DNA of 5,662 nt from Nitrososphaerales archaeon TH1920 (GCA_014523495.1 JAATVM010000031.1:1-5662), one strand, 5' to 3'; positions 1 through 5,152 are shown, numbered from the stretch's first letter. Notes: generated from the sequence alone by a model not told the origin. Numbers and translations: made by a program.

Positions 1-1
1 A

Positions 2-169
2 AAAGAATTGGAGCAGGTTCAAAAGTTGAATGCATTCTTCATTATTCCTGCCCTTTCTGGAAGTTCCATTGCTAACCTATTCTCTACACACCCACCAGTG
101 GAAAAACGAGTTCAAAAACTCATGGAAATGAAGTCTGATGGAAAAAATAAGAGCAATTATCCTTCATGA
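2..169 (+). CDS. htpX: HtpX-like M48 zinc metalloprotease, C-terminal end (partial)
   Basis: This is the last 55 codons of a gene that enters from the left edge, ending at TGA 167-169. Seen: a segment reading FFIIPALSGSSIANLFSTHP followed by PVEKRVQKLMEM and a short basic, polar tail. The block LFSTHPPVEKR is the conserved C-terminal signature of HtpX-type M48 membrane metalloproteases, where it closes the cytoplasmic catalytic domain. The family degrades misfolded membrane proteins. The HExxH zinc site and the membrane helices lie outside the window, so catalytic competence cannot be judged. The gene converges on the minus-strand gene at 321-749 across a gap of about 150 nt in which I see no clear T-run terminator. 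The family call is fairly secure; the symbol rests on the C-terminal signature only. Confidence 0.85.
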   Translation, partial: KELEQVQKLNAFFIIPALSGSSIANLFSTHPPVEKRVQKLMEMKSDGKNKSNYPS

Positions 170-320
170 TACATATCAGCTTTAGATGTCTAGTGAATTA
201 TGGATAATAGTATGAATTGAGTTCTAATCGACGGATATTACCTGCACTACGAACCCTATTTACGTATTGGTTTGAGTGATCTTGATCCTTGAAGTCAACA
301 TGTAGCTTTAAACTTTAAAC

Positions 321-749
321 TCAGGTAGGTCCGACCGGCACCTGTTGGTTCATCACATGCACCTTGACAACGTCATCATCTTCTCTATCAACTTCATCAC
401 GAACTTTCAATTGGAATTCATATATAACTTCCCCTGAGACATCTGGCGCCATGAATGAAGCTTTGGATTTATCATCATTACTTATAGCAAATGGTTCATT
501 ATTATTTTGTAATTTTACACCATTCACTCTAACCAATTCCCACTCATAGTCAACAAATTTTTTAAAACCACCTTTGCTACCAGAACCATCTAGGTTCACC
601 TCTTGATTTTCCAATACTTTAAAATCGTTACCTGCGTCAGCCCTAATCCTAGGATACTTCTTTCCAGCGTCTGCGGTGTCCCAAGTTAAAAGTTGCATTC
701 CTGTAAACAAAGTGGCTAAAACAACCAAAATATATACGGATTTGTTCAT
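321..749 (-). CDS. Secreted protein with one PKD/REJ-like beta-sandwich domain
   Basis: The product has 142 residues. Residues 5-23 form a hydrophobic signal helix and a likely signal-peptidase site follows ADA at 26-28. Residues 37-133 read as one PKD-type Ig-like domain: ADAGND (37-42), LDGSGS (53-58), YEWELV (68-73), FMAPDVSG (99-106) and a last strand around FQLKVRDE, in the order usual for K319L/REJ-like PKD repeats. Such domains are extracellular binding or spacer modules, so an envelope role is inferred; the partner is unknown. The open frame extends upstream to a TTG at 798-800, but I chose ATG 747-749: the signal peptide starts cleanly there and a TATA-like box at 771-780 sits about 25 nt upstream, predicting a leaderless mRNA. 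PKD repeats often come in tandem on large proteins, so a single-domain protein is small for the group. Confidence 0.82.
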   Translation of the reverse strand: MNKSVYILVVLATLFTGMQLLTWDTADAGKKYPRIRADAGNDFKVLENQEVNLDGSGSKGGFKKFVDYEWELVRVNGVKLQNNNEPFAISNDDKSKASFMAPDVSGEVIYEFQLKVRDEVDREDDDVVKVHVMNQQVPVGPT

Positions 750-770
750 CCTGATACATGCCATATCTAC

Positions 771-780
771 TATAAATAAG
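771..780 (-). promoter_or_regulatory. TATA-like box for the PKD-domain gene
   Basis: Read on the minus strand this is CTTATTTATA. Its centre lies about 25 nt before the ATG at 747-749, the archaeal spacing between TATA box and transcription start, so transcription would begin at or next to the A of the start codon. It decides the start over the upstream TTG. Confidence 0.6.
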
Positions 781-997
781 CTTTTCGGTGATAGTTCCAA
801 AAAGTTGTCGATTGATTAAATCTAAATATCATGCTCTATGACCTGTAAAGCCAAAAGAACCGCTCAAAATAAAAATTTGGTGATCGATACTTTATCAAGA
901 ACATATGTTTACTACTTATTTCGACTCATCTTTCGAGCCTACAATTTTAGTTAGCTCACTAGAATTCGACTACGACATCTTTTGAAGCAAGAATTGG

Positions 998-1013
998 AAT
1001 AAAAATTAAATAG
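998..1013 (-). terminator. T-rich putative terminator after the zinc-finger gene
   Basis: On the minus strand the sequence CTATTTAATTTTTATT starts 24 nt after the TAA of the small zinc-finger gene. Archaeal RNA polymerase terminates at T-runs without needing a hairpin. The run is short (T5 plus T3), so the call is tentative. Confidence 0.35.
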
Positions 1014-1036
1014 AATTTGCTTACGCACATAGACAA

Positions 1037-1282
1037 TTATTGATAATCATGTAATCGTTTGTCCTTATGTAATTCTATTTTCTTCTCAACCTCGTCCTTA
1101 TGTTTATCCAATATATGACTATTGGCACAATGGTCGTGCATGACACCAATATCGCAAAATTCACAGGATGTAACGAAATCCTGATCTTCTAATGTTTTCT
1201 TGCAAAATTTGCAAACTTTTGTTTCAATGTCATAGATTGAGAGAGGCTTTAACCAAGATTCACGCCAAAGTACACTCACCAT
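1037..1282 (-). CDS. Small Cys/His zinc-finger protein (RING/B-box-like spacing)
   Basis: The product has 81 residues from ATG 1280-1282. Seen: CKFC (C24, C27), twelve residues, CEFC (C40, C43), then H49, H51, C52, H56 and H61, enough ligands for two zinc ions in a treble-clef, RING-like or B-box-like arrangement. After the finger comes a very charged Lys/Glu/His-rich helix to the C-terminus. There is no signal peptide, so it is probably intracellular. A TTG 36 nt further upstream could add 12 basic residues; I prefer the ATG because a TATA-like AATAAATA at 1306-1313 sits about 27 nt before it. The exact family is not recognised. In archaea such proteins may bind DNA, RNA or protein; nothing here supports ubiquitin ligase activity. 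It stands alone, separated from both neighbours by non-coding sequence. Confidence 0.75.
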   Translation of the reverse strand: MVSVLWRESWLKPLSIYDIETKVCKFCKKTLEDQDFVTSCEFCDIGVMHDHCANSHILDKHKDEVEKKIELHKDKRLHDYQ

Positions 1283-1305
1283 TAACAAATATTTTTGACG
1301 TATCC

Positions 1306-1313
1306 TATTTATT
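1306..1313 (-). promoter_or_regulatory. TATA-like box for the zinc-finger gene
   Basis: AATAAATA on the minus strand is centred about 27 nt before ATG 1280-1282, consistent with a leaderless transcript. A competing AT-rich box at 1361-1368 (ATATATAA) would suit a start nearer the upstream TTG, so the choice is not certain. Confidence 0.4.
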
Positions 1314-1318
1314 CTCAA

Positions 1319-1757
1319 GTGATATTAGAATATTCGATTTATCAAATCTGTCATGATTATTTATATATCCTTTTCAAGGTAATGAAAAGATATGGAAGAT
1401 ATATGACGACAATCATTATAACATGTTCATGAAGATTCAGAATGGAATAATTTTATCACATCAAGAGAATGGCTTTGGAAAATTATGATAATTGTTATAG
1501 CTTGATCGAGAGATTGCACTTGACAGTAGATTATTAATTAACGAACCGTGCGAAGTTCTAAATCTTGAATAGAAAAAATAAACAATAATAATTTCAATTA
1601 AATTCACAACCCCATATTCATTTTTACAACTATTTTATTTATTCCTAGTTATCTTTTCGATTTACGATAAAAGAGATAATTAGATATAAATATTATAATC
1701 GGATAGGTATTTCAAAAAAATTAAAAAAATTATGTTGGGGATATTTAGTTATTACAC
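1319..1757. other. Gene-less AT-rich stretch between two minus-strand genes
   Basis: No reading frame longer than about 20 codons looks coding on either strand. Contents: a possible alternative TATA box (1361-1368); an imperfect hairpin in which TTATCT at 1649-1654 pairs with AGATAA at 1674-1679, extended by a G-T pair and two A-T pairs around a 13-nt loop; and the double T-run terminator at 1714-1729. No tRNA, CRISPR or recognisable RNA gene was seen. Confidence 0.6.
1714..1729 (-). terminator. Double T7 terminator downstream of the small acidic-protein gene
   Basis: On the minus strand two runs of seven T (1723-1729, then 1714-1720) are separated by two A, beginning 29 nt after the TAG of the 46-codon gene. 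This is the strongest archaeal-style T-run terminator in the window. It may also end transcripts of the three-gene operon, since no T-run lies between that operon and the small gene. Confidence 0.55.
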
Positions 1758-1898
1758 CTAGTCTTCATCATCAGCATCATGGTCGTCATCATAGCCATAC
1801 TTTTCAGCAAATACATGAGTATTGCTGCTAGTAATACTGCTAGTAATACTAATCATTCCAACTACAAGTAGCGTTTCTAATACAATGAATGTTGTCAT
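1758..1898 (-). CDS. 46-residue secreted protein with acidic tail
   Basis: ATG 1896-1898 to TAG 1758-1760, with an in-frame TAG six codons upstream of the ATG, so the start is fixed. Seen: an N-terminal hydrophobic stretch (residues 4-18, FIVLETLLVVGMISI), a Ser/Thr-rich segment carrying a duplicated SITS, a signal-peptidase-like site after VFA (29-31), and a mature tail of about 15 residues, EKYGYDDDHDADDED. If cleaved, the mature peptide is almost purely acidic with one histidine, which could bind divalent metal; that is inference. The composition (clean signal peptide, charged tail, T-run terminator after the stop) argues for a real gene despite its size. Family not recognised. An alternative is a single-pass membrane peptide with the acidic tail outside the cell. 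Confidence 0.65.
   Translation of the reverse strand: MTTFIVLETLLVVGMISITSSITSSNTHVFAEKYGYDDDHDADDED
1827..1850. repeat. 12-bp perfect tandem duplication inside the small secreted gene
   Basis: GCTAGTAATACT occurs twice head to tail. The length is a multiple of three, so the frame is kept and the protein gains one extra Ser-Ile-Thr-Ser unit just before the predicted cleavage site, suggesting a recent slippage duplication. Confidence 0.85.
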
Positions 1899-1925
1899 TG
1901 TCTGTGTCTTGTGCTATCCAGATTA

Positions 1926-1937
1926 GATTATTTTAAT
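1926..1937 (-). promoter_or_regulatory. Possible TATA-like box for the small secreted gene
   Basis: TTAAAATAATCT on the minus strand is centred about 33 nt before ATG 1896-1898, predicting a leader of a few nucleotides. It overlaps the stop codon of the preceding operon gene, so the small gene could instead be read through from that operon. Confidence 0.3.
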
Positions 1938-2176
1938 TTGTTATATTGATATTTTATTAACCAACTGATCATTTTGTGTTGTATAAACACTAGAGTCATC
2001 AATAAAGCTTCAGATGGGAATGGTTCTCCCTTGGCATTTATTGCATTACTGTATCTGTGACAATCATTTAACATTTGTAAAAATAATCTTCTATCCTCCG
2101 AACATAACATGTCAGCAAAACCTTTCCATGATTCGATCTCTCGTATTAGAATGTCGTCTTCTGGAAATAAGATCAT
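1928..2176 (-). CDS. Small helical protein, paralogue of the upstream neighbour, third gene of the RadA-like operon
   Basis: The product has 82 residues and reads as mostly alpha-helical, with no signal peptide or cysteine motif. It aligns without gaps over about 67 residues with the product of 2190-2456; shared positions include W17-K18-x-F20, the acidic/basic pair before a Phe (ED-RR-LF versus TD-KK-MF), the tyrosine of RYSNA versus LYNSA, a Pro, and A-x-LM-x3-F followed by a Lys in the last helix. I count 19 identities, so this is a divergent tandem duplication. I chose ATG 2174-2176; a GTG three codons upstream is part of GTGAT (2181-2185), which matches the archaeal anti-Shine-Dalgarno and stands 4 nt before the ATG. 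The gene is separated from its paralogue by 13 nt and is surely co-transcribed. Function unknown; partnership with the RadA-like protein is inferred from position. Confidence 0.75.
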   Translation of the reverse strand: MILFPEDDILIREIESWKGFADMLCSEDRRLFLQMLNDCHRYSNAINAKGEPFPSEALLMTLVFIQHKMISWLIKYQYNKLK

Positions 2177-2180
2177 GACT

Positions 2181-2185
2181 ATCAC
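2181..2185 (-). promoter_or_regulatory. Shine-Dalgarno-like GTGAT that decides the start of the third operon gene
   Basis: GTGAT matches the 3' part of the consensus GGAGGTGAT and lies 4 nt before ATG 2174-2176. The in-frame GTG within it would otherwise be read as the start codon. Internal operon genes in archaea usually rely on such sites, unlike leaderless first genes. Confidence 0.45.
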
Positions 2186-2189
2186 TAAT

Positions 2190-2456
2190 TTAAATTAGAT
2201 CTATTTCTGCAAATTTTATATTAGTTTTAGACAATTGAAACAATTTTTTGTAATGATGAAATATTATGGACATCAAAATAGCTTGTATTCTGATAGGTCT
2301 AACACATTGATAAGATGCACTATTATATAGACGTGCAAGTGAAAACATATCATCAAACATCTTCTTGTCTGTTTTATCAAGCAAATTCCGAAATGGTTTC
2401 CATTTTCGCTCTTCAATTATACTTGAGATTCTGAATGATGGAATTGTTCTGCCCAT
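2190..2456 (-). CDS. Small helical protein (MGRTIPSFR-type), second gene of the RadA-like operon
   Basis: The product has 88 residues starting MGRTIPSFR, followed by an amphipathic helix with W19-K20-x-F22, a charged turn (DKTDKKMF), a second helix with a conserved-looking LYNSA, and a last helix QAILMSIIFHHYKKL. There is no membrane segment or zinc motif; four His/Tyr residues cluster in the last helix. It is the paralogue of the product of 1928-2176. I believe proteins with this N-terminus recur as hypothetical proteins in ammonia-oxidising archaea; that is memory, not a search. ATG 2454-2456 follows the RadA-like stop by 12 nt, with a weak GATGAT Shine-Dalgarno-like site at 2460-2465 within that gap. 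The protein may bind the RadA-like partner or DNA; neither is shown by sequence. Confidence 0.8.
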   Translation of the reverse strand: MGRTIPSFRISSIIEERKWKPFRNLLDKTDKKMFDDMFSLARLYNSASYQCVRPIRIQAILMSIIFHHYKKLFQLSKTNIKFAEIDLI

Positions 2457-2468
2457 GGTATCATCTAC

Positions 2469-3248
2469 TTATTTTGAAACTATTAGTAAGTCATTTTTGG
2501 ATATAAAATATTTTCTATTATTAGTAACATACTTGCAGAATTTTTCATTTATTTTCACGGTTAATCGCTCACTGGATTTGCTTTGAATAATTTCTATACT
2601 TTTATTAAACAAAGGAGGTAGTGTTTTGTAATATAAATCTGAAATAGAAAGAAGATTATTTAATAGTATTGAAGTTATAAATAAGACATTGTTACGTGAT
2701 AATATCAATATTGCATCTACAATTTCTTTTATTAGCGACTTAGCTTCCTTGATATCGATTTGATCTTGAATAAACATATCAAACAAATCTGGAATCAATA
2801 TTAATTTAGCATTGAATTTATGAATCATCTTTGGTAAATTATACACTATTAAATGCACAAGCTGATAGATTGTAAAAACTCTTGTTACCACTACTCTTTG
2901 CAAGACTTGTCTGGTGTCCAATCCATACCGTCGCCCAAATTCTACATACTGATATACATCTATGCTGTTACCCGCATCTATAACTAGTACATTTGAATTA
3001 GGAGATGATGTACGATTGGGGATAAAGCCACAAGACCTTCTAGGAAGTAAGCAACACACACCAATTCTTGTTAGAAGTATATTTGTGAGTTCTGAAATTC
3101 CCACAACACATACAATATCGTTAACTTCAAGTTCTATTGCTGACCTTAACCCTCTAATTTCAAGTCTAACATTATTGAGATATTCATAAGCATTTTGGAA
3201 TCTTGGTCCATAATGACTTGGATGATTAAATATAGTAAGATGAGACAT
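2469..3248 (-). CDS. RadA/RecA-fold paralogue lacking a Walker A loop
   Basis: The product has 259 residues. The middle follows the RadA/Rad51 core: VLVIDAGNSIDVYQYVEFGR (87-106) and YGLDTRQVLQRVVVTRVF (108-125) match the RadA segment with IDTE..F.PER, GLD..EVL and ARAFN; a Walker B-like strand LILIPD follows (149-154). Where RadA has GxxxxGKT, this protein has VVGISELTNIL (48-58) with neither GK nor T, so ATP binding is doubtful. The RadA N-terminal helix-hairpin-helix domain is absent and the region after the core is divergent and Ile/Leu-rich. It resembles non-catalytic recombinase paralogues that assist RadA in strand exchange; this role is inferred. It is the first gene of the operon; ATG 3246-3248 lies 28-29 nt below a TATA box, so it is probably leaderless. 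KaiC-like or DnaB-like ancestry is less likely because the GLD..VL block is RadA-like. Confidence 0.78.
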   Translation of the reverse strand: MSHLTIFNHPSHYGPRFQNAYEYLNNVRLEIRGLRSAIELEVNDIVCVVGISELTNILLTRIGVCCLLPRRSCGFIPNRTSSPNSNVLVIDAGNSIDVYQYVEFGRRYGLDTRQVLQRVVVTRVFTIYQLVHLIVYNLPKMIHKFNAKLILIPDLFDMFIQDQIDIKEAKSLIKEIVDAILILSRNNVLFITSILLNNLLSISDLYYKTLPPLFNKSIEIIQSKSSERLTVKINEKFCKYVTNNRKYFISKNDLLIVSK

Positions 3249-3270
3249 AAGTTCTTCCTACAATCTTGGA

Positions 3271-3282
3271 ATATTTAATAAA
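3271..3282 (-). promoter_or_regulatory. TATA box of the three-gene RadA-like operon
   Basis: TTTATTAAATAT on the minus strand is centred about 28-29 nt before ATG 3246-3248, predicting a leaderless or nearly leaderless operon mRNA. The same AT-rich element also reads as a box on the + strand, with a predicted start near 3302 in the G+C-richer patch. Confidence 0.6.
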
Positions 3283-3286
3283 AGAG

Positions 3287-3348
3287 GCTCCTATCAGATG
3301 GGGAGGGGCTCTCAAATTACGATATCAAGAATGTATGTGCATAGGAGC
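3287..3348 (+). other. G+C-richer intergenic patch with an 8-bp inverted repeat; possible ncRNA or gene remnant
   Basis: GCTCCTAT at 3287-3294 is exactly complementary to ATAGGAGC at 3341-3348, enclosing 46 nt that include GGGGAGGGGCTCTC. A second short inverted repeat, GTATG with CATAC, lies at 3334-3353. The patch is visibly richer in G+C than the surrounding intergenic DNA. A + strand frame from TTG 3266 to TGA 3449-3451 encodes 61 residues, soluble at first and then ending in a hydrophobic stretch (LDFILFILFSILLF). I do not recognise it and there is no ATG near its beginning. It could be a small structured RNA, the decayed tail of an old gene, or a weakly supported small membrane protein. 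Confidence 0.3.
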
Positions 3349-3526
3349 ATACAGCAGATACCATGAAGGATTCAATAAACGACTTGATTATTTTAATTTG
3401 GATTTCATTTTGTTCATCCTGTTCTCAATTCTTTTATTTCATGTATTATGAGCATTAAAGTACTGAATTCCAATGGAAATTCCAAATGATGTATTTGCTT
3501 TGTATGTTCTAATAGTTTACATAAAC

Positions 3527-4069
3527 TTATCTATCTCTGCCGCCTCCGAACAAACTCAGAACACTACTTACCATCATTCCAATTGTATATGAAGATTCAA
3601 ATTCCTGTAAAAATGGAATGAAATGTGCAGTAAGCAAAGTTCCTAAGGCAACCAGAGCTCCATATTCAGTTATCTTTTTTAAGATAGTTCTCTCCTTGTC
3701 AAACGGAGCAAGAAGCATACCCAATATCCACACACCAAATAACCAAATCATCACTTTTGAAGCAATAATTGAAGGAGCAGAGAAGGATGCTCCGAAGTAC
3801 ATTGCAGTCACTATAAAGTCCGCCATCATTAGATTCGGAAATACCGAGTCAAATGATTTGAGCTTAATGATGTAATATCCAAAAAGAGTCCCAATGATTG
3901 CAACCCCTGCTATGCTCCCAGCTACATATGCAATATTATTAATACAGTGGAAAAATAAGACACTTGGATTAATACTGCCACAAAAGACATAACTTGAAAC
4001 TATTGACATCAGAAAAGATTTTATTATTACACTGGCAATAAAGAGTAGAGCTTTGTGAGATCGTTCCAT
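3527..4069 (-). CDS. Four-helix integral membrane protein, unknown function
   Basis: The product has 180 residues from ATG 4067-4069. Approximate membrane segments are 6-28, 38-62 (rich in Gly, Ala and Ile), 82-120 (long, possibly two helices, with an Ala/Ser/Pro break around FSAPS) and 136-156; a basic Gly-rich tail GGGRDR ends the protein. No catalytic or transport motif is recognised and no signal peptide cleavage site is evident. One TTG three codons upstream is an alternative start. The upstream region holds two further ATGs (4104-4106 and 4108-4110); the first would join this frame if the adjacent run of eight T were one T shorter, adding a short hydrophobic N-terminus, so the true start is uncertain. 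Its gene end lies about 280 nt upstream of the RadA-like operon start and the two are probably separate units. Confidence 0.7.
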   Translation of the reverse strand: MERSHKALLFIASVIIKSFLMSIVSSYVFCGSINPSVLFFHCINNIAYVAGSIAGVAIIGTLFGYYIIKLKSFDSVFPNLMMADFIVTAMYFGASFSAPSIIASKVMIWLFGVWILGMLLAPFDKERTILKKITEYGALVALGTLLTAHFIPFLQEFESSYTIGMMVSSVLSLFGGGRDR

Positions 4070-4125
4070 TTTATCCAAAAAAAAGTATTCCCTGGAAAAA
4101 TTCCATACATGATTTCAATAGTTTC

Positions 4126-4137
4126 TATAAATTAAAC
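4126..4137 (-). promoter_or_regulatory. Possible TATA-like box for the membrane-protein gene
   Basis: On the minus strand the sequence GTTTAATTTATA ends in TTTATA (4126-4131). A start about 26 nt below it falls near 4102-4106, so the ATG at 4067-4069 would have a leader of over 30 nt, while the ATG at 4104-4106 would be leaderless. Confidence 0.35.
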
Positions 4138-4191
4138 CTTTATTTCATAAGGTATACTATATTTTTATAATTCTTTTTTTTATTAATAGTT

Positions 4192-4533
4192 GTGGATGAA
4201 CTTAAACTATTTCTAGAATCGTGTAGAAGTGAAGAAACAAAACAGCATTATTCTTTCTGTCTTAAAATATTTTAATTTTGTATGTGAATTATCATTTAAC
4301 AATCGAAAAGCAATAGAAGATAAAATAATAGAATTTATCATATCGTTAAAAAAGAAGGAAAATCAGGGGCTGCAATTCAGAATTATGTTTCGCCTGTAAA
4401 ATCATTCTATTCCATCAATGATGCTGTCTTAAACATAAAGAAGATAGATAGATTCATCCCAGAGAATAAAAAAATCAAAACTGATAGAATAGAGGAAAAG
4501 ATGTTAAAGATGGAACAAATGTATCAAAAGTAA
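4192..4533 (+). pseudogene. Tyrosine recombinase (phage integrase family) N-terminal remnant, frameshifted
   Basis: Three pieces in two frames add up to the core-binding (SAM-like) domain of a XerC/phage-integrase-type recombinase. From GTG 4192 the first frame reads VDELKLFLESCRSEETKQHY and on to a stop at 4273-4275. The next frame carries NNRKAIEDKIIEFIISLKK (4298-4354). At the A-run 4348-4353 the first frame resumes with EGKSGAAIQNYVSPVKSFYS and IDRFIPENKKIKTDR, ending at TAA 4531-4533. In intact relatives the KTDR-like point leads into the catalytic domain with the R..HxxR..Y residues; here it is replaced by about 14 unrelated residues and a stop, so the protein cannot be active. It is the only clear mobile-element trace in the window; no att site or tRNA is visible beside it. 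The recombinase reading is from memory of the family. Confidence 0.7.
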
Positions 4534-4622
4534 TTTCTCTCATAGTGTCACCGTATAAAACAAGCTACGCGTTCAAAATCTTTGGACTATTCAGAATAAT
4601 TAATTGTTAAAATATAATAACT
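4534..4622. other. Short non-coding gap between recombinase remnant and secreted gene
   Basis: No coding frame or RNA gene is seen. If the recombinase catalytic domain was once here it has been completely lost, which suggests a deletion rather than slow decay of the whole gene. Confidence 0.4.
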
Positions 4623-4654
4623 AAAAAATATTTGTAACTAGGCTAGCCTAGTTA
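4623..4654 (-). terminator. Palindrome plus T6: intrinsic-style terminator of the secreted gene
   Basis: Positions 4635-4654 form a perfect 20-bp palindrome (half-site TAACTAGGCT) that includes the TAG stop codon at 4648-4650. In RNA it can fold as an 8-bp stem with a CUAG loop. On the minus strand it is followed after six nucleotides by T6 (4623-4628). The layout resembles a bacterial intrinsic terminator; in archaea the T-run alone may suffice and the hairpin may protect the 3' end or bind a protein. Confidence 0.6.
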
Positions 4655-5106
4655 TCTTCATTGTCATTATTTTTGTCAGGTGAGTTGCCAGAAGCGCTTG
4701 TTTCGTTAGAAGATTCATCGGATGTTTGATTTTCCCCTTGCGCTTTCACTATTTCTTCTAATGACTGACACATTTCCTTTTCTTCGCTCAAGGAGACACA
4801 AAATTCTACATCCTGTGTTTTGGTATCATTGGATACTTTTGCCGTTAGAGGTACCTGCTCGGGGCTTCCACCCTGACCATTTTGTACACTCAAGGTCACA
4901 GTAATGTCCTTACCCCCTTCTGTTGATGAAGCATTCTTGTCGTCGCCTTCGCCTTTAACTTTTAGGGAGAAATTCAGTGGTACATCAAACTGTTCTTGAG
5001 ATTGTTGTGCTGTGGATAGTTGTTCCTGAGCTAAGCTCATCATTGGATATGAAACAACCAATGAAAGGGCAATGGTCCCTAGTACAATTAATGCTGGTAT
5101 ATTCAT
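4648..5106 (-). CDS. Secreted Ser/Asn/Asp-rich protein with one probable disulfide
   Basis: The product has 152 residues from ATG 5104-5106. Seen: signal peptide with hydrophobic core 5-19 and likely cleavage after SLA (24-26); a Gln-rich linker (27-39); a beta-rich part (40-104) with alternating strands such as DITVTLSV and VPLTAKVS; two cysteines, C103 and C113, flanking an acidic turn and able to form a disulfide outside the cell; and a disordered, acidic Asn/Ser tail from about 122. Five N-glycosylation sequons (N45, N58, N93, N126, N134) suggest a glycosylated envelope protein. An ATG at 5113-5115 is in frame, but the TATA-like box at 5131-5139 favours the inner ATG as a leaderless start. 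The 432 nt upstream carry a set of imperfect repeats that may regulate it. Family not recognised; no enzymatic motif. Confidence 0.78.
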   Translation of the reverse strand: MNIPALIVLGTIALSLVVSYPMMSLAQEQLSTAQQSQEQFDVPLNFSLKVKGEGDDKNASSTEGGKDITVTLSVQNGQGGSPEQVPLTAKVSNDTKTQDVEFCVSLSEEKEMCQSLEEIVKAQGENQTSDESSNETSASGNSPDKNNDNEDN

Positions 5107-5130
5107 TAAATTCATCTACGACTTTAAACT

Positions 5131-5139
5131 TTATAATAA
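5131..5139 (-). promoter_or_regulatory. TATA-like box of the secreted gene
   Basis: TTATTATAA on the minus strand is centred about 29 nt before ATG 5104-5106 and 20 nt before the ATG at 5113-5115. The predicted start near 5108 would exclude the outer ATG from the mRNA. The first CACTTT repeat module begins 14 nt further upstream. Confidence 0.5.
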
Positions 5140-5152
5140 TTTTGCTTACTTA

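Noticed and set aside
306..320. Tandem CTTTAAA-type heptamer just after the PKD gene stop
   Set aside because: It is two copies only, of low complexity; a similar ACTTTAAACTTTA string at 5121-5133 shows that it recurs by composition.
838..954. A 38-codon + strand frame beginning ATG upstream of the PKD gene
   Set aside because: It has mixed composition, no box at the right distance, no signal peptide and no recognisable motif; it is likely chance in a promoter-bearing spacer.
1649..1679. Hairpin of about nine base pairs as a terminator or RNA element
   Set aside because: It is AT-rich, closed partly by a G-T pair, has a 13-nt loop and no adjoining T-run; such stems are common in sequence of this composition.
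2962..3189. A 75-codon + strand frame opposite the RadA-like gene
   Set aside because: It lies wholly antisense to a gene with clear RadA-like blocks and has no independent promoter or motif.
3468..3478. TTCCA-A-TGGAA dyad downstream of the membrane-protein gene
   Set aside because: The arms are short, it lies 3' of its nearest gene, it is not near a promoter box, and no second copy was seen.
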